From positions 124,001 through 188,000 of the forward strand of contig NZ_PTIS01000001.1 in NCBI RefSeq assembly GCF_002934235.1: 64,000 nucleotides of DNA. Reading direction: 5' to 3'. The position numbers and the translations under genes were made by a program. This document shows positions 1 through 10,310 of the stretch, piece after piece (positions within the stretch are counted from its first letter, which is position 1; each line of letters opens with the position of its first letter). This DNA comes from Clostridium algidicarnis DSM 15099 (GTDB lineage: Bacteria > Bacillota > Clostridia > Clostridiales > Clostridiaceae). The notes beneath the pieces are model-generated. The model searched no databases. It had not been told where the DNA came from and was given only the letters and a program-made list of their open reading frames with translations.

Positions 1-545
1 TAATGAACACTGAAAAGCAAAAGCTTGAAAATGTTATAGCAAGTGAAGAACTTAAGATATTTAATACAGCTGTGGGAGTAGGTACTTTAGATAATTACAA
101 AGAAAAGGATTTAAAATACGATAAAATAATTATATTAAGTGATGCGGATGTAGATGGTTATCATATAAGAACACTTTGGATGACTTATATATATAGATAT
201 ATGAGACCACTTATAACTAATGGGCATTTATATTTGGCTCAGCCACCATTGTACAAGGTATACAGGATGGCAAAAAGTGGTGAGGTACATAAATATGCTT
301 ATAGTGATGAACAATTAGAAGCAGTTAAAAAACAAATAGGTAAAGGTTCCCTAATTCAAAGATATAAAGGTCTTGGAGAAATGAATCCAGACCAACTATG
401 GGAAACTACATTAAATCCTGAAACAAGAACCCTTCATAGGGTTACAATAGATGATGCTGCTAAGGCAGAAAAGATGGTATCCCTTCTTATGGGAGATATA
501 GTTGAACCACGGAAAAATTACATGTACAAATATGCAGAGTTTTAA
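1..545 (+). CDS. parE: DNA topoisomerase IV subunit B, C-terminal part (partial)
   Basis: C-terminal about 180 residues of a type IIA topoisomerase ATPase subunit; the 5' part lies before the window and the frame is open to base 1, so the Met at base 3 is internal. The TOPRIM metal-binding motif SDADVDGYHIRTL and the YKGLGEM motif are visible and identify the GyrB/ParE family. This subunit hydrolyses ATP and feeds the T segment through the A-subunit cleavage gate during chromosome decatenation. I prefer ParE over GyrB because the divergent A subunit follows at once and the C-terminus lacks the usual GyrB ending, but the family has close paralogues. Confidence 0.85.
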   Translation, partial: MNTEKQKLENVIASEELKIFNTAVGVGTLDNYKEKDLKYDKIIILSDADVDGYHIRTLWMTYIYRYMRPLITNGHLYLAQPPLYKVYRMAKSGEVHKYAYSDEQLEAVKKQIGKGSLIQRYKGLGEMNPDQLWETTLNPETRTLHRVTIDDAAKAEKMVSLLMGDIVEPRKNYMYKYAEF

Positions 546-601
546 TAAAATGATATATTAGTATTTAAAATTAGTAATTGAAGTTAGTGAGGTTGAAATT
601 T

Positions 602-3532
602 ATGGCAAAAAAATTTATTGTTCCAAAAGATAATAATATAATAGAAGTTCCTTTAGAGGAAGCTATGCCTGAAAACTATCTACCCTATGCAGTAGAAGTT
701 GCAAAAGATAGGGCGCTACCAGATGTAAGAGATGGCCTTAAGCCTGTTCATAGGAGAATACTTTATGGAGCTTATCTTTTAAAGGCTTTTCCAGATAAGG
801 CTTACTTTAAATCAGCAAGAATAGTAGGGGATATTTTAGGAAAATTTCATCCTCACGGAGATACTTCAGTATACGATGCTATGACCATACTAGCTCAGGA
901 TTTCAGTACTAGGTATAAACTAATAGATGGTCATGGAAACTGGGGAAGTATGGATGGTGATGGAGCAGCGGCTATGCGTTACACAGAAGCAAGGCTCACT
1001 CCACTTGCACTTCAAATGATTAGAGATATAGATAAAGACGTAGTAGATATGGCATTAAACTATTCAGATACAGAGTTTGAACCTACTGTTCTACCTTCTA
1101 GGTACCCAAATCTTTTAGTAAACGGGGCATTTGGAATAGCAGTTGGCTTAGCTACTAATATACCACCTCATAATTTAAAAGAGGTTATAGATGCAAGCAT
1201 AAAACTTATGGAAGATGAAAATATTACAACAAAAGAACTTATGGAATATATAAAGGGACCAGATCTTCCAACAGGAGGAATAATCCTAGGTAAAGAGTCT
1301 CTTTTGGCAGCTTATGAAACTGGTGAGGGAAAGGTAACGTCAAGGGCTAAAACATCCATTGAAACTTTAGAAAATGGAAGATTTGGTATAATTATAACAG
1401 AGTTTCCGTATAGAAAAAACAAATCAAAGATACTTCAAGCTATTTCAGATATGACTGGAGATAAAAAGCATGCGAAATATTTAGAATCCATAGTAGATAT
1501 AAGGGATGAGTCAGACAGAACAGGGGTAAGATCAGTAGTGGAACTTAAAAAGACTGTGGAATATGAAGATGCAGAAAAGGTATTAAAGTATTTATTTAAA
1601 AAGACAGATCTACAATGCAATATTAATTTTAATATGGTAGCCCTAGCTAACGGTAAACCAGAGACCCTTGGACTAAAATCTATATTAAAGCACTATGTAA
1701 ATCATCAAAAAGAAGTTGTTATAAGAAGGACTAAAAGAGAACTTAATATAGCCGAAAAAAGATTTCATATAGTTGAGGGCTTTATTAAGGCTGTTGGCGC
1801 TATGGACGAGATTATATCTATTATAAGAGCCTCTAAATCAAAGAAAGATGCTTCAAACAACTTAATAGAAAGATTCGAATTTTCTAAGGAACAAACAGAG
1901 GCTATACTAGAACTAATGCTTTATAGACTTACAGGGCTTGAAATAAAAGTCTTTGAAAAAGAATATAAAGAGCTTTCAAAGGTTATAAAATCATTAAAAA
2001 ATATATTAGAAAATGAGAAGGAACTATTAAAAGTTATAAAAAGCGAGCTTTTGGAAATTAGAAATACCTATGGTGATGAAAGAAGAACAAAAATAGTAGA
2101 AGATGATAGTGAAGGGAAGATCGATTTAGAAGAATTATTAGTTGTAGAAGATATTATGGTAACTCTTTCTAAGGATGGATTTATAAAAAGGGTTCCTATG
2201 AAATCTTATAATAGAATAAATAGTGATATTAGTGATATAGAATATAGAGAAGGCGATGCTGGGAGATTCTTATTTCAATCTAATACTAAAGATACAATAT
2301 TAGTTTTTACAAATAAGGGTCAAATGTACCAAATAAGAGGCAATGATTTACCAGAACGTAAATGGAAAGATAATGGAGTAAGACTTGATTCTCTTATAAG
2401 ATCATTTAATCTAGATGAAGAAACTATAGTAGATGTTTATTCTATTGAAAACTTTTCATCAAGTTTAGACTTTATGTTTTTAACAAGCAAAGGAAACATT
2501 AAGAAGACCTCATTAGATAAATTTCAAACAAATTATTCTAGGTATTCTGCATTAAAACTAAAAAAAGAAGATTATTTAATAGATGTTAAGCTTGTAAAAA
2601 AAGATAGGGAAGAAGGCTTTATTAATATAATTACTAAAAAAGGCCTTAATTTTGACTTAGAAGAACCAAAGCTTGAGGAATCAGATAGAAATGTTTTGGG
2701 ACAACAATTATTTTTATTATGCAAAGAAGATGAAATAATTAAGGCTGAATACTGTAAAGAAATGAAGTATTCAGAAATGATAATTGGAGTAAATCCACAG
2801 GGAAATTTAAAATCCTTCAAAAAAAATAGCGCTTCAACATATAAAAAGGTATTAACCAATAGTAAGGAATTTATAATTATATTTACAGATAGAGGATTTG
2901 CATATAAGATCCCAGGATTTATGATTGGAAATATAGAAGATTCTACTATAAATATAGAAGATTTAGTAGACACATTTTTAAAGGGTAAAGAAAAAGTGCT
3001 TAATATCTTATCTTCAAAGGATTTTAATGAAGAGATATGGATGTATTTCTTTACTAAAAGAGGAATGATTAAAAAGACTAATATAAAAGAATTAAAGGGC
3101 GAGTATATAGAAACCCAAGTTTATAAATACAAATATGAAGATGATACCCTTGTTACTGTAGAGTTTGGTAAGGATCAAAATCAAGAAATATTATTAGTAA
3201 CTGAGAAGGCTATGGGAATTAAGTTTACTTCAAACAGTATAAAAGAAATGGGGAAGGTTGCATCTGGGGTAACAGGAATAAGTCTAAAAGAAGAAGACAA
3301 GGTTGTTTTTGGAACCTTGACAGAAAATTCTGATGATTCAAATAGTAATTTATGCTATAATAAAGAAATAGCTTTTACAACTAACATAAAAAGTATAAAT
3401 TTATTATCCTCAAGTGGGAGAAAAGAAGGTGTGAAATTAGAAAATATAAAACTTCAAAACAGGGCTGGAAGAGGAAATAATATAATGGCTATCAGTACCG
3501 GCGAGTATATAAAAGATATAAAATTAAAATGA
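602..3532 (+). CDS. parC: DNA topoisomerase IV subunit A
   Basis: Cleavage/rejoining subunit of a type IIA topoisomerase, 976 aa. The catalytic tyrosine is in AAMRYTE (Tyr127), within the winged-helix region that also carries GKFHPHGD. The C-terminal ~450 residues are a divergent beta-pinwheel without a clear GyrA box, which favours ParC over GyrA. The frame is open from a TTG at 578, but the GTGAGG Shine-Dalgarno at 588-592 points to ATG 602, so I start there. It follows the B subunit by 56 bp, the normal parE-parC order, and the next gene begins 15 bp after its stop. Confidence 0.87.
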   Translation: MAKKFIVPKDNNIIEVPLEEAMPENYLPYAVEVAKDRALPDVRDGLKPVHRRILYGAYLLKAFPDKAYFKSARIVGDILGKFHPHGDTSVYDAMTILAQDFSTRYKLIDGHGNWGSMDGDGAAAMRYTEARLTPLALQMIRDIDKDVVDMALNYSDTEFEPTVLPSRYPNLLVNGAFGIAVGLATNIPPHNLKEVIDASIKLMEDENITTKELMEYIKGPDLPTGGIILGKESLLAAYETGEGKVTSRAKTSIETLENGRFGIIITEFPYRKNKSKILQAISDMTGDKKHAKYLESIVDIRDESDRTGVRSVVELKKTVEYEDAEKVLKYLFKKTDLQCNINFNMVALANGKPETLGLKSILKHYVNHQKEVVIRRTKRELNIAEKRFHIVEGFIKAVGAMDEIISIIRASKSKKDASNNLIERFEFSKEQTEAILELMLYRLTGLEIKVFEKEYKELSKVIKSLKNILENEKELLKVIKSELLEIRNTYGDERRTKIVEDDSEGKIDLEELLVVEDIMVTLSKDGFIKRVPMKSYNRINSDISDIEYREGDAGRFLFQSNTKDTILVFTNKGQMYQIRGNDLPERKWKDNGVRLDSLIRSFNLDEETIVDVYSIENFSSSLDFMFLTSKGNIKKTSLDKFQTNYSRYSALKLKKEDYLIDVKLVKKDREEGFINIITKKGLNFDLEEPKLEESDRNVLGQQLFLLCKEDEIIKAEYCKEMKYSEMIIGVNPQGNLKSFKKNSASTYKKVLTNSKEFIIIFTDRGFAYKIPGFMIGNIEDSTINIEDLVDTFLKGKEKVLNILSSKDFNEEIWMYFFTKRGMIKKTNIKELKGEYIETQVYKYKYEDDTLVTVEFGKDQNQEILLVTEKAMGIKFTSNSIKEMGKVASGVTGISLKEEDKVVFGTLTENSDDSNSNLCYNKEIAFTTNIKSINLLSSSGRKEGVKLENIKLQNRAGRGNNIMAISTGEYIKDIKLK

Positions 3533-3547
3533 TGTTAGGAGAATGGT

Positions 3548-4126
3548 ATGAAAAAGGTATCTTTTAATGAAATAGAAGAGTTACTTATAGAAAACCCAGT
3601 AATAGCAGCTATAAGAAATAAACAAGATTTAGAAAATGTGCTTAAAAGCAATGTTTTAATAGTGTTTGTCTTGTATGGAAATATAATGAATATAAGCGAT
3701 ATATGTAAAATTTTAAAGGATAAAGGTAAGATTGTGTTTATACATATTGATCTTATTGAAGGACTTAAAGGAGACCATATAGGCGTAGAGTTTATTAAAA
3801 AATATGTAGAGCCTATGGGTATATTAACTACTAAACCTTCTAATATAAAGCATGCTAAGGCTATAGGCTTATATGCTGTTCAAAGAGTGTTTTTAGTAGA
3901 CTCTTTATCCCTAGCTACAGGGATAAAGAATATTAATGATGTTAAACCCAATGCTGTGGAGGTTATGCCAGGAATAGTAGGAGATATCATTACTGGTATG
4001 GTAGATAGATTAAAGGTTCCAATTATAGCAGGTGGACTTGTTAGTAGCAAAAAAGATGTTATGGGAGCGCTAAAGGCGGGGGCTTTAGCAATTTCAACCA
4101 CCTGTGAAGAATTATGGAGCATTTAA
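3548..4126 (+). CDS. glpP: Glycerol-3-phosphate-responsive antiterminator, GlpP family
   Basis: A 192-aa protein of the GlpP antiterminator family, a TIM-barrel-like fold with repeated beta strands such as VFIHIDLIEGLKGD and PIIAGGLVSS. In Bacillus, GlpP binds glycerol-3-phosphate and prevents termination in the leaders of glycerol catabolism genes. The motifs FLVDSLSLATG and EVMPGIVGDI are typical. No glpF, glpK or glpD is present here, so its target is elsewhere and the role is by family only. It follows parC by 15 bp with an AGGAGAATGG ribosome site and is probably co-transcribed with it. Confidence 0.82.
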   Translation: MKKVSFNEIEELLIENPVIAAIRNKQDLENVLKSNVLIVFVLYGNIMNISDICKILKDKGKIVFIHIDLIEGLKGDHIGVEFIKKYVEPMGILTTKPSNIKHAKAIGLYAVQRVFLVDSLSLATGIKNINDVKPNAVEVMPGIVGDIITGMVDRLKVPIIAGGLVSSKKDVMGALKAGALAISTTCEELWSI

Positions 4127-4141
4127 TTTTAAATAAAAATA

Positions 4142-4181
4142 AGTGAGGTGAAATTTCCTGTAATATCAGGAAAGGTTTATG
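4142..4181 (+). promoter_or_regulatory. Shine-Dalgarno and ATG separated by a 7-bp hairpin
   Basis: A strong site AGTGAGGTGA (4142-4151) lies 27 nt before the ATG at 4179, too far for direct use. Between them TTTCCTG (4154-4160) and CAGGAAA (4167-4173) form a perfect 7-bp stem with a 6-nt loop. If folded, the stem brings the Shine-Dalgarno to about 7-8 nt from ATG. Alternatively the 3' arm itself contains AGGA, 7 nt from ATG, and the hairpin would hide it. Both readings are inference. Confidence 0.5.
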
Positions 4182-4727
4182 AAAAAGGTTTTGTTGTTTT
4201 TAGCTGAGGGCTTCGAAGAAATTGAAGCATTGACAGTGGTAGATGTACTAAGAAGAGCAGAGATTATTTGTGATACTTGCTCAATTAAAGATGAGTATGT
4301 AAAAGGTTGTCATGACATTGTGGTTAAGGCAGATAAAAATATAATGGATGATGATTTAAAAACATATGATGCAGTAGTGCTTCCGGGGGGGATGCCAGGT
4401 GCAGAAAATTTAAGGTACAGTACAAGAGTAATAGAAACAGTAAAGGAATTTTATGCTAATGGAAAGCTTGTGGCAGCAATATGTGCAGCGCCTATCATTT
4501 TAGAAGAGGCGGGTATATTAAAAGGTGTTAAAGTTACGTCTTATCCAGGATTTAGAGATAAGCTTGGAAACTCAATATACAAGGAAGAGTCAGTAGTTGA
4601 AGATTTGAATATACTCACAAGTAGGGGACCTGCAACAGCTTTAGAGTTCTCATTTTCTATACTAAGTAGACTTTGCGAGGAAGAAAAAGTAGAACAATTA
4701 AAAGAGGAAATGTTATATAATATTTAA
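4179..4727 (+). CDS. DJ-1/PfpI (YajL-like) family protein
   Basis: A 182-aa member of the DJ-1/PfpI class I glutamine amidotransferase-like superfamily. The nucleophile-elbow cysteine lies in AAICAAP (Cys102), the Glu partner is in FEEIEAL near the N-terminus, and VLPGGMPGA is the family glycine-rich strand. Members act as glyoxalase III/deglycase-like or oxidative-stress chaperones; the substrate cannot be read from sequence. Translation start is at ATG 4179, preceded by the hairpin-split ribosome site described separately. A good terminator follows, so this ends the topoisomerase transcription unit. Confidence 0.88.
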   Translation: MKKVLLFLAEGFEEIEALTVVDVLRRAEIICDTCSIKDEYVKGCHDIVVKADKNIMDDDLKTYDAVVLPGGMPGAENLRYSTRVIETVKEFYANGKLVAAICAAPIILEEAGILKGVKVTSYPGFRDKLGNSIYKEESVVEDLNILTSRGPATALEFSFSILSRLCEEEKVEQLKEEMLYNI

Positions 4728-4738
4728 TGATTTATTTA

Positions 4739-4775
4739 AATAAGCACTTAATTATAGATAAGTGCTTATTTTTTG
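4739..4775 (+). terminator. Rho-independent terminator after the DJ-1 gene
   Basis: Perfect 12-bp stem, AATAAGCACTTA (4739-4750) with TAAGTGCTTATT (4759-4770), 8-nt loop, followed by a short T run to 4774. Confidence 0.85.
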
Positions 4776-4878
4776 CGCTATTTTTATAAAAATATAAAAA
4801 GCCTCAGGAGTAAAGTATAAAAATAAGGTATAATTCTATTAGGATATATAAAAATCTAATTTGGTAGGTGAAATAAGC

Positions 4879-6642
4879 TTGGAAAAATGGTTTATAAAAA
4901 ATAAAAAAGCAAATTATAAAGACTTAGCTTCAAAGTATGGAGTAAGTGAATTTATAATGAAGCTTATTATAAATAGAGATATTATAGAGGATAAATTAAT
5001 AAAATCTTTCATAAAACCTGATTTGAAAAATTTTCATAATGCAGAGGGTATGAAGGATATAAAAAGAGCTATAGATATATTAAAAGAGAAGATAAAAGAA
5101 AACAAGAAGATAAGAATTATCGGGGATTATGATGTAGATGGAGTTATAAGCGTTTATATTTTATATAGAGCTCTTAAAAAGTGTAATGCTAATGTAGATT
5201 ATGACATACCAGACAGGATAAAAGATGGGTATGGTATAAATATTAACATAATGAAGAAGGCAAAGGAAGATGGTATAGATACAATTATAACTTGTGACAA
5301 TGGTATAGCGGCTATTGATACTATTGAATATGGTAAAAAGCTTGGTTTAACAATAATAGTAACAGATCACCATGACATACCATTTTTAGAAAAGGAGGAT
5401 GGTGAGATAGAATATATATCTTCAGTAGCAGATGCTATAATAAATCCAAAACAAAAGGATTGTAACTATGAGTTTAAAAAGCTATGTGGTGCAGGAGTTG
5501 CATTTAAACTTATAGAGTCACTTTTCAATGAAATGAAGATTGAAAAGATAGAGGCCTATAAGCTTATAGAATTTGTAGCTATAGCAACAGTATGTGACGT
5601 GGTAGATTTAATAGGGGAAAACAGGATATTTGTTAAAAATGGATTAGATATGATTAATAAAACCTCTAATATAGGATTAAAAGCGTTGATAAAAGAAACT
5701 GGAATAGAAGGAAAGAAGATTTCAACTTATCACTTAGGCTTTGTAATAGGGCCCTCTATAAATGCATCAGGAAGGCTAGATAATGCAAAAAGAGGTGTAA
5801 GACTTCTTTTATCAAATACGGAAGAAGAGGCTTCGATACTAGCTAAAGAATTATTTTTACTTAATGAAGAAAGAAAAGATATGACAAAGATGGGTGTAGA
5901 AAGAGCTATAGAGATAGTTGAAACCACAGAAATAAAAAATCAAAAAGTATTTGTTATATATATAGAAGACGTACATGAAAGCTTAGCAGGTATAATAGCT
6001 GGACGAATAAGAGAAAAATACAATGTGCCTACTATAATTATTACAAAGTCTTATGAAGGTGCAAAGGGATCTGGAAGATCTATAGAAGGATATGATATGT
6101 TTTTAGAACTATTAAAGTGTAAAAGTTTATTTTATAAATTTGGAGGACATCCTATGGCTGCAGGTTTGTCTCTAAACATAAACAATATAGAAAAACTAAG
6201 GGAAGAGTTAAATAAAAATACGAATCTAAAAGATGAGGATCTAATACCAAAGGTTACAGTTGATATGCTACTTCCTTTAGATTATATTAATCATGAACTT
6301 ATTTATGAAATAGAGAGGTTAGAGCCTTTTGGTAAAGGAAATACTAAGCCACTTTTTGCAAATAAAAACTTAAAGCTTATTAAAGGTGACATTTTAGGGA
6401 AGAAACAAAATGTATTAAGATTAAGCATTAAATCAGAAAATGGAAAAGCTTTTAATGGAATATACTTTGGAGATATAGAAAAGTTTGAGGCCACAATAAT
6501 ATCTAAGTATAAAAAAACGGAATTAGAAAATCTGTATAAGGGGGCTCCAAACAATATTTATTTAGATCTTATTTTTTACCCAAGTATAAATGAGTATAAT
6601 GGGTACTCCAATATTCAAATAGTAATTGAGTCTTTTAGATAA
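4879..6642 (+). CDS. recJ: Single-stranded-DNA-specific exonuclease RecJ
   Basis: A 5'-3' single-strand DNA exonuclease of the DHH phosphoesterase superfamily, 587 aa, used in recombination and repair. Metal-binding motifs are visible in order: DYDVDG (Asp83/85/87), CDNGIAA, TDHHD (Asp163-His164-His165), ASGRLDN, and the DHHA1-domain GGHPMAAG near residue 422; the C-terminal OB-like region follows. The frame extends to TTG 4861, but the Shine-Dalgarno GGTAGGTGA (4863-4871) overlaps that codon and favours TTG 4879, 8 nt on. It stands alone between a terminator and a histidine kinase gene. The 224 bp after it show no gene or convincing terminator. Confidence 0.9.
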   Translation: MEKWFIKNKKANYKDLASKYGVSEFIMKLIINRDIIEDKLIKSFIKPDLKNFHNAEGMKDIKRAIDILKEKIKENKKIRIIGDYDVDGVISVYILYRALKKCNANVDYDIPDRIKDGYGININIMKKAKEDGIDTIITCDNGIAAIDTIEYGKKLGLTIIVTDHHDIPFLEKEDGEIEYISSVADAIINPKQKDCNYEFKKLCGAGVAFKLIESLFNEMKIEKIEAYKLIEFVAIATVCDVVDLIGENRIFVKNGLDMINKTSNIGLKALIKETGIEGKKISTYHLGFVIGPSINASGRLDNAKRGVRLLLSNTEEEASILAKELFLLNEERKDMTKMGVERAIEIVETTEIKNQKVFVIYIEDVHESLAGIIAGRIREKYNVPTIIITKSYEGAKGSGRSIEGYDMFLELLKCKSLFYKFGGHPMAAGLSLNINNIEKLREELNKNTNLKDEDLIPKVTVDMLLPLDYINHELIYEIERLEPFGKGNTKPLFANKNLKLIKGDILGKKQNVLRLSIKSENGKAFNGIYFGDIEKFEATIISKYKKTELENLYKGAPNNIYLDLIFYPSINEYNGYSNIQIVIESFR

Positions 6643-6866
6643 GATTTACGAAGATAAAGCTTTTAATATATATGAAGGAAAGTTTATGTTGGTTTTTATA
6701 AAATAAACGTGAAAATTGTTGCTAACTAAATATATTTGTTTTTATTTGGCTTTTTATAGAGAAACTTAGGTATCAAATATGGTTATTTTTAGAAGGAAAA
6801 AGATATCTTTTAAAGAACTATATTTATAAAGATAAGTAGAAATAAATATAAAAAGGGGCAATAATT

Positions 6867-8936
6867 ATGGATATATATAATGATAATATAGTGCAATCAA
6901 TAATAGAAGCTTTGCCTTATTATGTACTTATAGTAGATAGAGAAGGTAATATAACTAATTATAATAAACTAGCTAAAGGTTTATATTTAAGTTATTCTAA
7001 TGAAGGTAAAAATAATAATGTTTTCGATATATTTAATCATCCAAGTATAACTATTATAACTGATCATAATGATTTTCAGGAAAAGAACATTTCAAAACGA
7101 AACACATTAGAAGATGTTGATTTTAAAAAGCTAATTATAAGACAGGAATATAAGGGAAAGGTAAGTATATTTTCTATTAATAGTATGCCTTTAATGAATG
7201 GGGATGTAATAAAAGGGTCACTTATTTCTTTTTCTAATATAACTAATGAATATATAGAAAACCGAAGAATTGTAAAAGAAAGAGAAAATTTCATAGGTTT
7301 GTCTACGGAACTTAAGGCTAAATGTAACATAATAGAAATATTAAGAGGAAGAGAAAAGAAGCATCTTATATATTTAAAAGATGTAATAAGCAATATATCA
7401 GAAGGTCTTATGGTTTTAGATAAAAATAATAAGTTTGACTTTTGTAATAAAGCTATCTACAACATATTTGATATAAATGATGAAAAAGAGTTTGTTTTTA
7501 AAGAAATAGTGAAAAGATTTGTATTTGAACATTTAATTGTAAATGACTTTCAATTTGAAAATTATATTAAAAATGCTTTGGAAAATGCAAGAAATATTAA
7601 GAATTTAGTTATGAAAATTACAGACAAAGAAATTAACACTGTAAAGTATATAGACTTTAGTAGTGAAGCTGTAACAGATGAGAATAAAGTGGTGTTATAC
7701 ACTATAATTACAGTAAAGGATATTACAGAAATAAAAAAGCATGAAATGTTTATAGAAGATCAGACTAACTTTATAAAAGATTTGGTTGATAATGTAGATA
7801 TTCCAATGGCTGTTTTAAACTATCCATCTTTAAAAATTAGAGTTGCAAATAAAAACTTTGAAGACTTCATAAAATATGTTCTTAATGATAAAAAAGAGGT
7901 GACTATATTAAATAGTTATTGGAATGATATCTTTCAGAATGTGGAAGATGATAGTATAGAGAAGGCCTTAGAGTTTTGTGGAAAAATAGGAAAAGAATAT
8001 ACTTGTTCTCCTTATTGCATAAAGGACTGTTATGATAAAGATAGGTTTTATAAAATAAAATTCTTACCTTATAAATTTGCAGATGGAGATATAAAAGGTA
8101 TATGTATTTATGCCTCTGATATTACAGAAGAAATAAACCATAGTATGGAGCTTGAAAATGTAACTAAGTTAAAAGATGAATTTTTTACTGTGATATCCCA
8201 TGAACTTAGAACGCCACTTAGTATAATCTATTCATCACTTCAATTAGCCTATAACATTTACCCTAACGAAATTGGCCCTAATATTGATAAAACATTATCT
8301 AGAATAGAACAAAACTGTGCAAGGCTTTTAAAACTTGTAAATAATATACTTGATATATCTAAAGCAGAGGCAGGATTCATAGTTTTGGATGAATTAAATT
8401 TTGATATAGTGGCACTTACAGAATATATAGTAACATCTATAAATCATTATGCAAAATCTAAAAATATAGACCTTATATTTGATACTTCAAAGGAAGAACA
8501 AATGGTCACCATGGATAAAGAAAAATACGAAAAAATATTATTAAACCTGTTGTCTAATGCTATAAAGTTTACCCCAGAAGGGAATAAGATAATAGTAGAA
8601 TTAAGCTTTGTGAATGGAAATGTATACCTTAAAGTAAGAGATACAGGAATAGGTATACCAGAAGATAAAATTAACTTTATATTTGATAGATTTTCACAGG
8701 TAAATAGTTCTTTATCAAGAAGGGCTGAAGGTACAGGTATTGGATTATCTTTAGTTAAAAAGTTAGTGGAAATTATGGGGGGAACCATTAAAGTGAAAAG
8801 CAAGGTTGATAAAGGAAGTGAATTCACTATAATGTTTCCGAAGAATATAATAGAAATTAAAGAAGAAAAAAGGTATACTATAATAGGTGAAAACATAGAG
8901 GATAAAATAAGTACAGAGTTTTCTGACATCGTATAA
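6867..8936 (+). CDS. Soluble multi-PAS sensor histidine kinase
   Basis: A 689-aa histidine kinase with no transmembrane segment or signal peptide, so a cytosolic sensor. The N-terminal ~430 residues contain PAS-like repeats (first around residues 8-110, others around 165-285 and 300-425), each ending in a DIT/NIT signature. The kinase core has the H box SHELRTP (His445), N box NLLSNAIKF, G1 DTGIGIP and G2 GTGIGLSL, so it looks active. The third PAS domain carries Cys380, Cys384 and Cys388 (CX3CX3C), possibly a metal or redox site. No response regulator is adjacent, so it is an orphan; some clostridial orphan kinases feed Spo0A, but nothing here proves that. Confidence 0.88.
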   Translation: MDIYNDNIVQSIIEALPYYVLIVDREGNITNYNKLAKGLYLSYSNEGKNNNVFDIFNHPSITIITDHNDFQEKNISKRNTLEDVDFKKLIIRQEYKGKVSIFSINSMPLMNGDVIKGSLISFSNITNEYIENRRIVKERENFIGLSTELKAKCNIIEILRGREKKHLIYLKDVISNISEGLMVLDKNNKFDFCNKAIYNIFDINDEKEFVFKEIVKRFVFEHLIVNDFQFENYIKNALENARNIKNLVMKITDKEINTVKYIDFSSEAVTDENKVVLYTIITVKDITEIKKHEMFIEDQTNFIKDLVDNVDIPMAVLNYPSLKIRVANKNFEDFIKYVLNDKKEVTILNSYWNDIFQNVEDDSIEKALEFCGKIGKEYTCSPYCIKDCYDKDRFYKIKFLPYKFADGDIKGICIYASDITEEINHSMELENVTKLKDEFFTVISHELRTPLSIIYSSLQLAYNIYPNEIGPNIDKTLSRIEQNCARLLKLVNNILDISKAEAGFIVLDELNFDIVALTEYIVTSINHYAKSKNIDLIFDTSKEEQMVTMDKEKYEKILLNLLSNAIKFTPEGNKIIVELSFVNGNVYLKVRDTGIGIPEDKINFIFDRFSQVNSSLSRRAEGTGIGLSLVKKLVEIMGGTIKVKSKVDKGSEFTIMFPKNIIEIKEEKRYTIIGENIEDKISTEFSDIV

Positions 8937-9009
8937 AAATTATTAATAGATATAGCTTAAAAAGGCTAAATCTTAATTATAATTAGCATTATATTAAGGA
9001 GATGATTCT

Positions 9010-10095
9010 TTGCCCCATTATAAAATAATTATGACTGGTGGTGGCTCTGCTGGACATGTTACCCCGAATCTTGCATTAGTGCCAAAATTAAAGGCTTTAG
9101 GTTATGAAATTAAATATATCGGAAGTAAGGAAGGAATAGAAAAACAAATAATAAAAGATAGTGGCATTACTTATTATTCAATATCTAGTGGAAAGCTTAG
9201 ACGATATTTTGATATAAAGAATTTTACAGATCCTTTTAAGGTTATAAAAGGAGTCATGGAGGCCTTTAGAATAATAAAAAATGAAAAGCCGGATATAGTA
9301 TTTTCAAAAGGTGGATTTGTATCTGTGCCTGTGGTTATAGGTGCTTATCTTAATAAAATCCCTGTAATTGCTCATGAATCGGATATGACACCAGGACTTG
9401 CAAATAAGATATCTGCGTCCTACTGTACTAAACTTTGTCTTACATTTCCAGAGTCATTAGAATATGTAAAAAAAGACAAGGCTGTACTTACCGGAACACC
9501 TATAAGAGAAGAACTTTTCAGAGGTAGTTCTAAAAAAGGATTAGAATTTGTGGGACTTAATGGTGACAAACCCATAGTTTTATTTATAGGTGGTAGCCTA
9601 GGCTCTAAATTTATAAATGACGCATTAAGGGCTGAAATTGATGAAATACTAGAATCTTATGATATTATTCATATATGTGGCAAAGATAATATAGATAAAA
9701 CTTTGAAAAATAAAAAAGGATATAAACAGTTTGAATTTTTAAGTGAGGAACTACCTGATTTGCTAAAAATATCTGATGTAGTAGTTTCAAGGGCTGGTGC
9801 AAATGTTATATATGAACTTTTGGCTCTTAAAAAACCTAATATATTAATACCTCTTTCAAAAAGATCTAGTAGAGGTGACCAAATTTTAAATGCAGGGTCA
9901 TTTCTTAAAAGTGGATACAGTATGGTTATTGAAGAGGAAGAAATAAAAAAAGGAACAATATCGGAAAAAATTAATGAGGTATATAAAAATAAGGCAAAAT
10001 ACATTAAAGAAATGGAACAAAGTCCAGTAAAAGATGCAGTAGATAATATAATTAATGTTATAACTGAGAATACCAAAGGGTGGAATAGCAAATAA
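9010..10095 (+). CDS. murG: Lipid II synthase MurG (GlcNAc transferase)
   Basis: Undecaprenyl-diphospho-muramoylpentapeptide beta-N-acetylglucosaminyltransferase, 361 aa, a peripheral membrane enzyme that converts lipid I to lipid II. The N-terminal [11 protein letters not shown] loop (residues 10-20) and the C-terminal nucleotide-sugar site ([14 protein letters not shown], then [13 protein letters not shown]) are intact. Start is TTG 9010, 5 nt after AAGGAGATGAT. Unlike the usual division/cell-wall cluster, it is isolated and has its own terminator. Confidence 0.93.
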   Translation: MPHYKIIMTGGGSAGHVTPNLALVPKLKALGYEIKYIGSKEGIEKQIIKDSGITYYSISSGKLRRYFDIKNFTDPFKVIKGVMEAFRIIKNEKPDIVFSKGGFVSVPVVIGAYLNKIPVIAHESDMTPGLANKISASYCTKLCLTFPESLEYVKKDKAVLTGTPIREELFRGSSKKGLEFVGLNGDKPIVLFIGGSLGSKFINDALRAEIDEILESYDIIHICGKDNIDKTLKNKKGYKQFEFLSEELPDLLKISDVVVSRAGANVIYELLALKKPNILIPLSKRSSRGDQILNAGSFLKSGYSMVIEEEEIKKGTISEKINEVYKNKAKYIKEMEQSPVKDAVDNIINVITENTKGWNSK

Positions 10096-10137
10096 ACAAA
10101 GTCTCCTGGGATTTAATCTAGGAGACTTTGTTTATTT
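10090..10137 (+). terminator. Rho-independent terminator of murG
   Basis: A 17-bp stem (10090-10106 with 10121-10137) overlapping the murG stop codon, containing AACAAAGTCTCC and its complement, ending in a T-rich arm. The A-rich 5' arm and T-rich 3' arm make it potentially bidirectional. Confidence 0.85.
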
Positions 10138-10205
10138 AGCGAATTATAAATTAAAGTAAATATAATTACATAATTACTTTTCTTTCTTATTATATATATT
10201 TAAAC

Positions 10206-10233
10206 TTGAAAAAAGTCATCTTTAGTATATAAT
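10206..10233 (+). promoter_or_regulatory. Likely sigma-A promoter of the flavodoxin gene
   Basis: TTGAAA (10206-10211), 16-bp spacer, perfect TATAAT (10228-10233), about 77 bp before the flavodoxin ATG. Called from consensus match only. Confidence 0.6.
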
Positions 10234-10310
10234 AGAGATGTAGATAAATATTAATTGTTAAAATTAAAATCTACTAATTTTGCCTAAAATAATTATAAGA
10301 GGGTGAATTT

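Noticed and set aside
578-601. TTG 578 as parC start
   Set aside because: The Shine-Dalgarno lies inside this extension and fits ATG 602.
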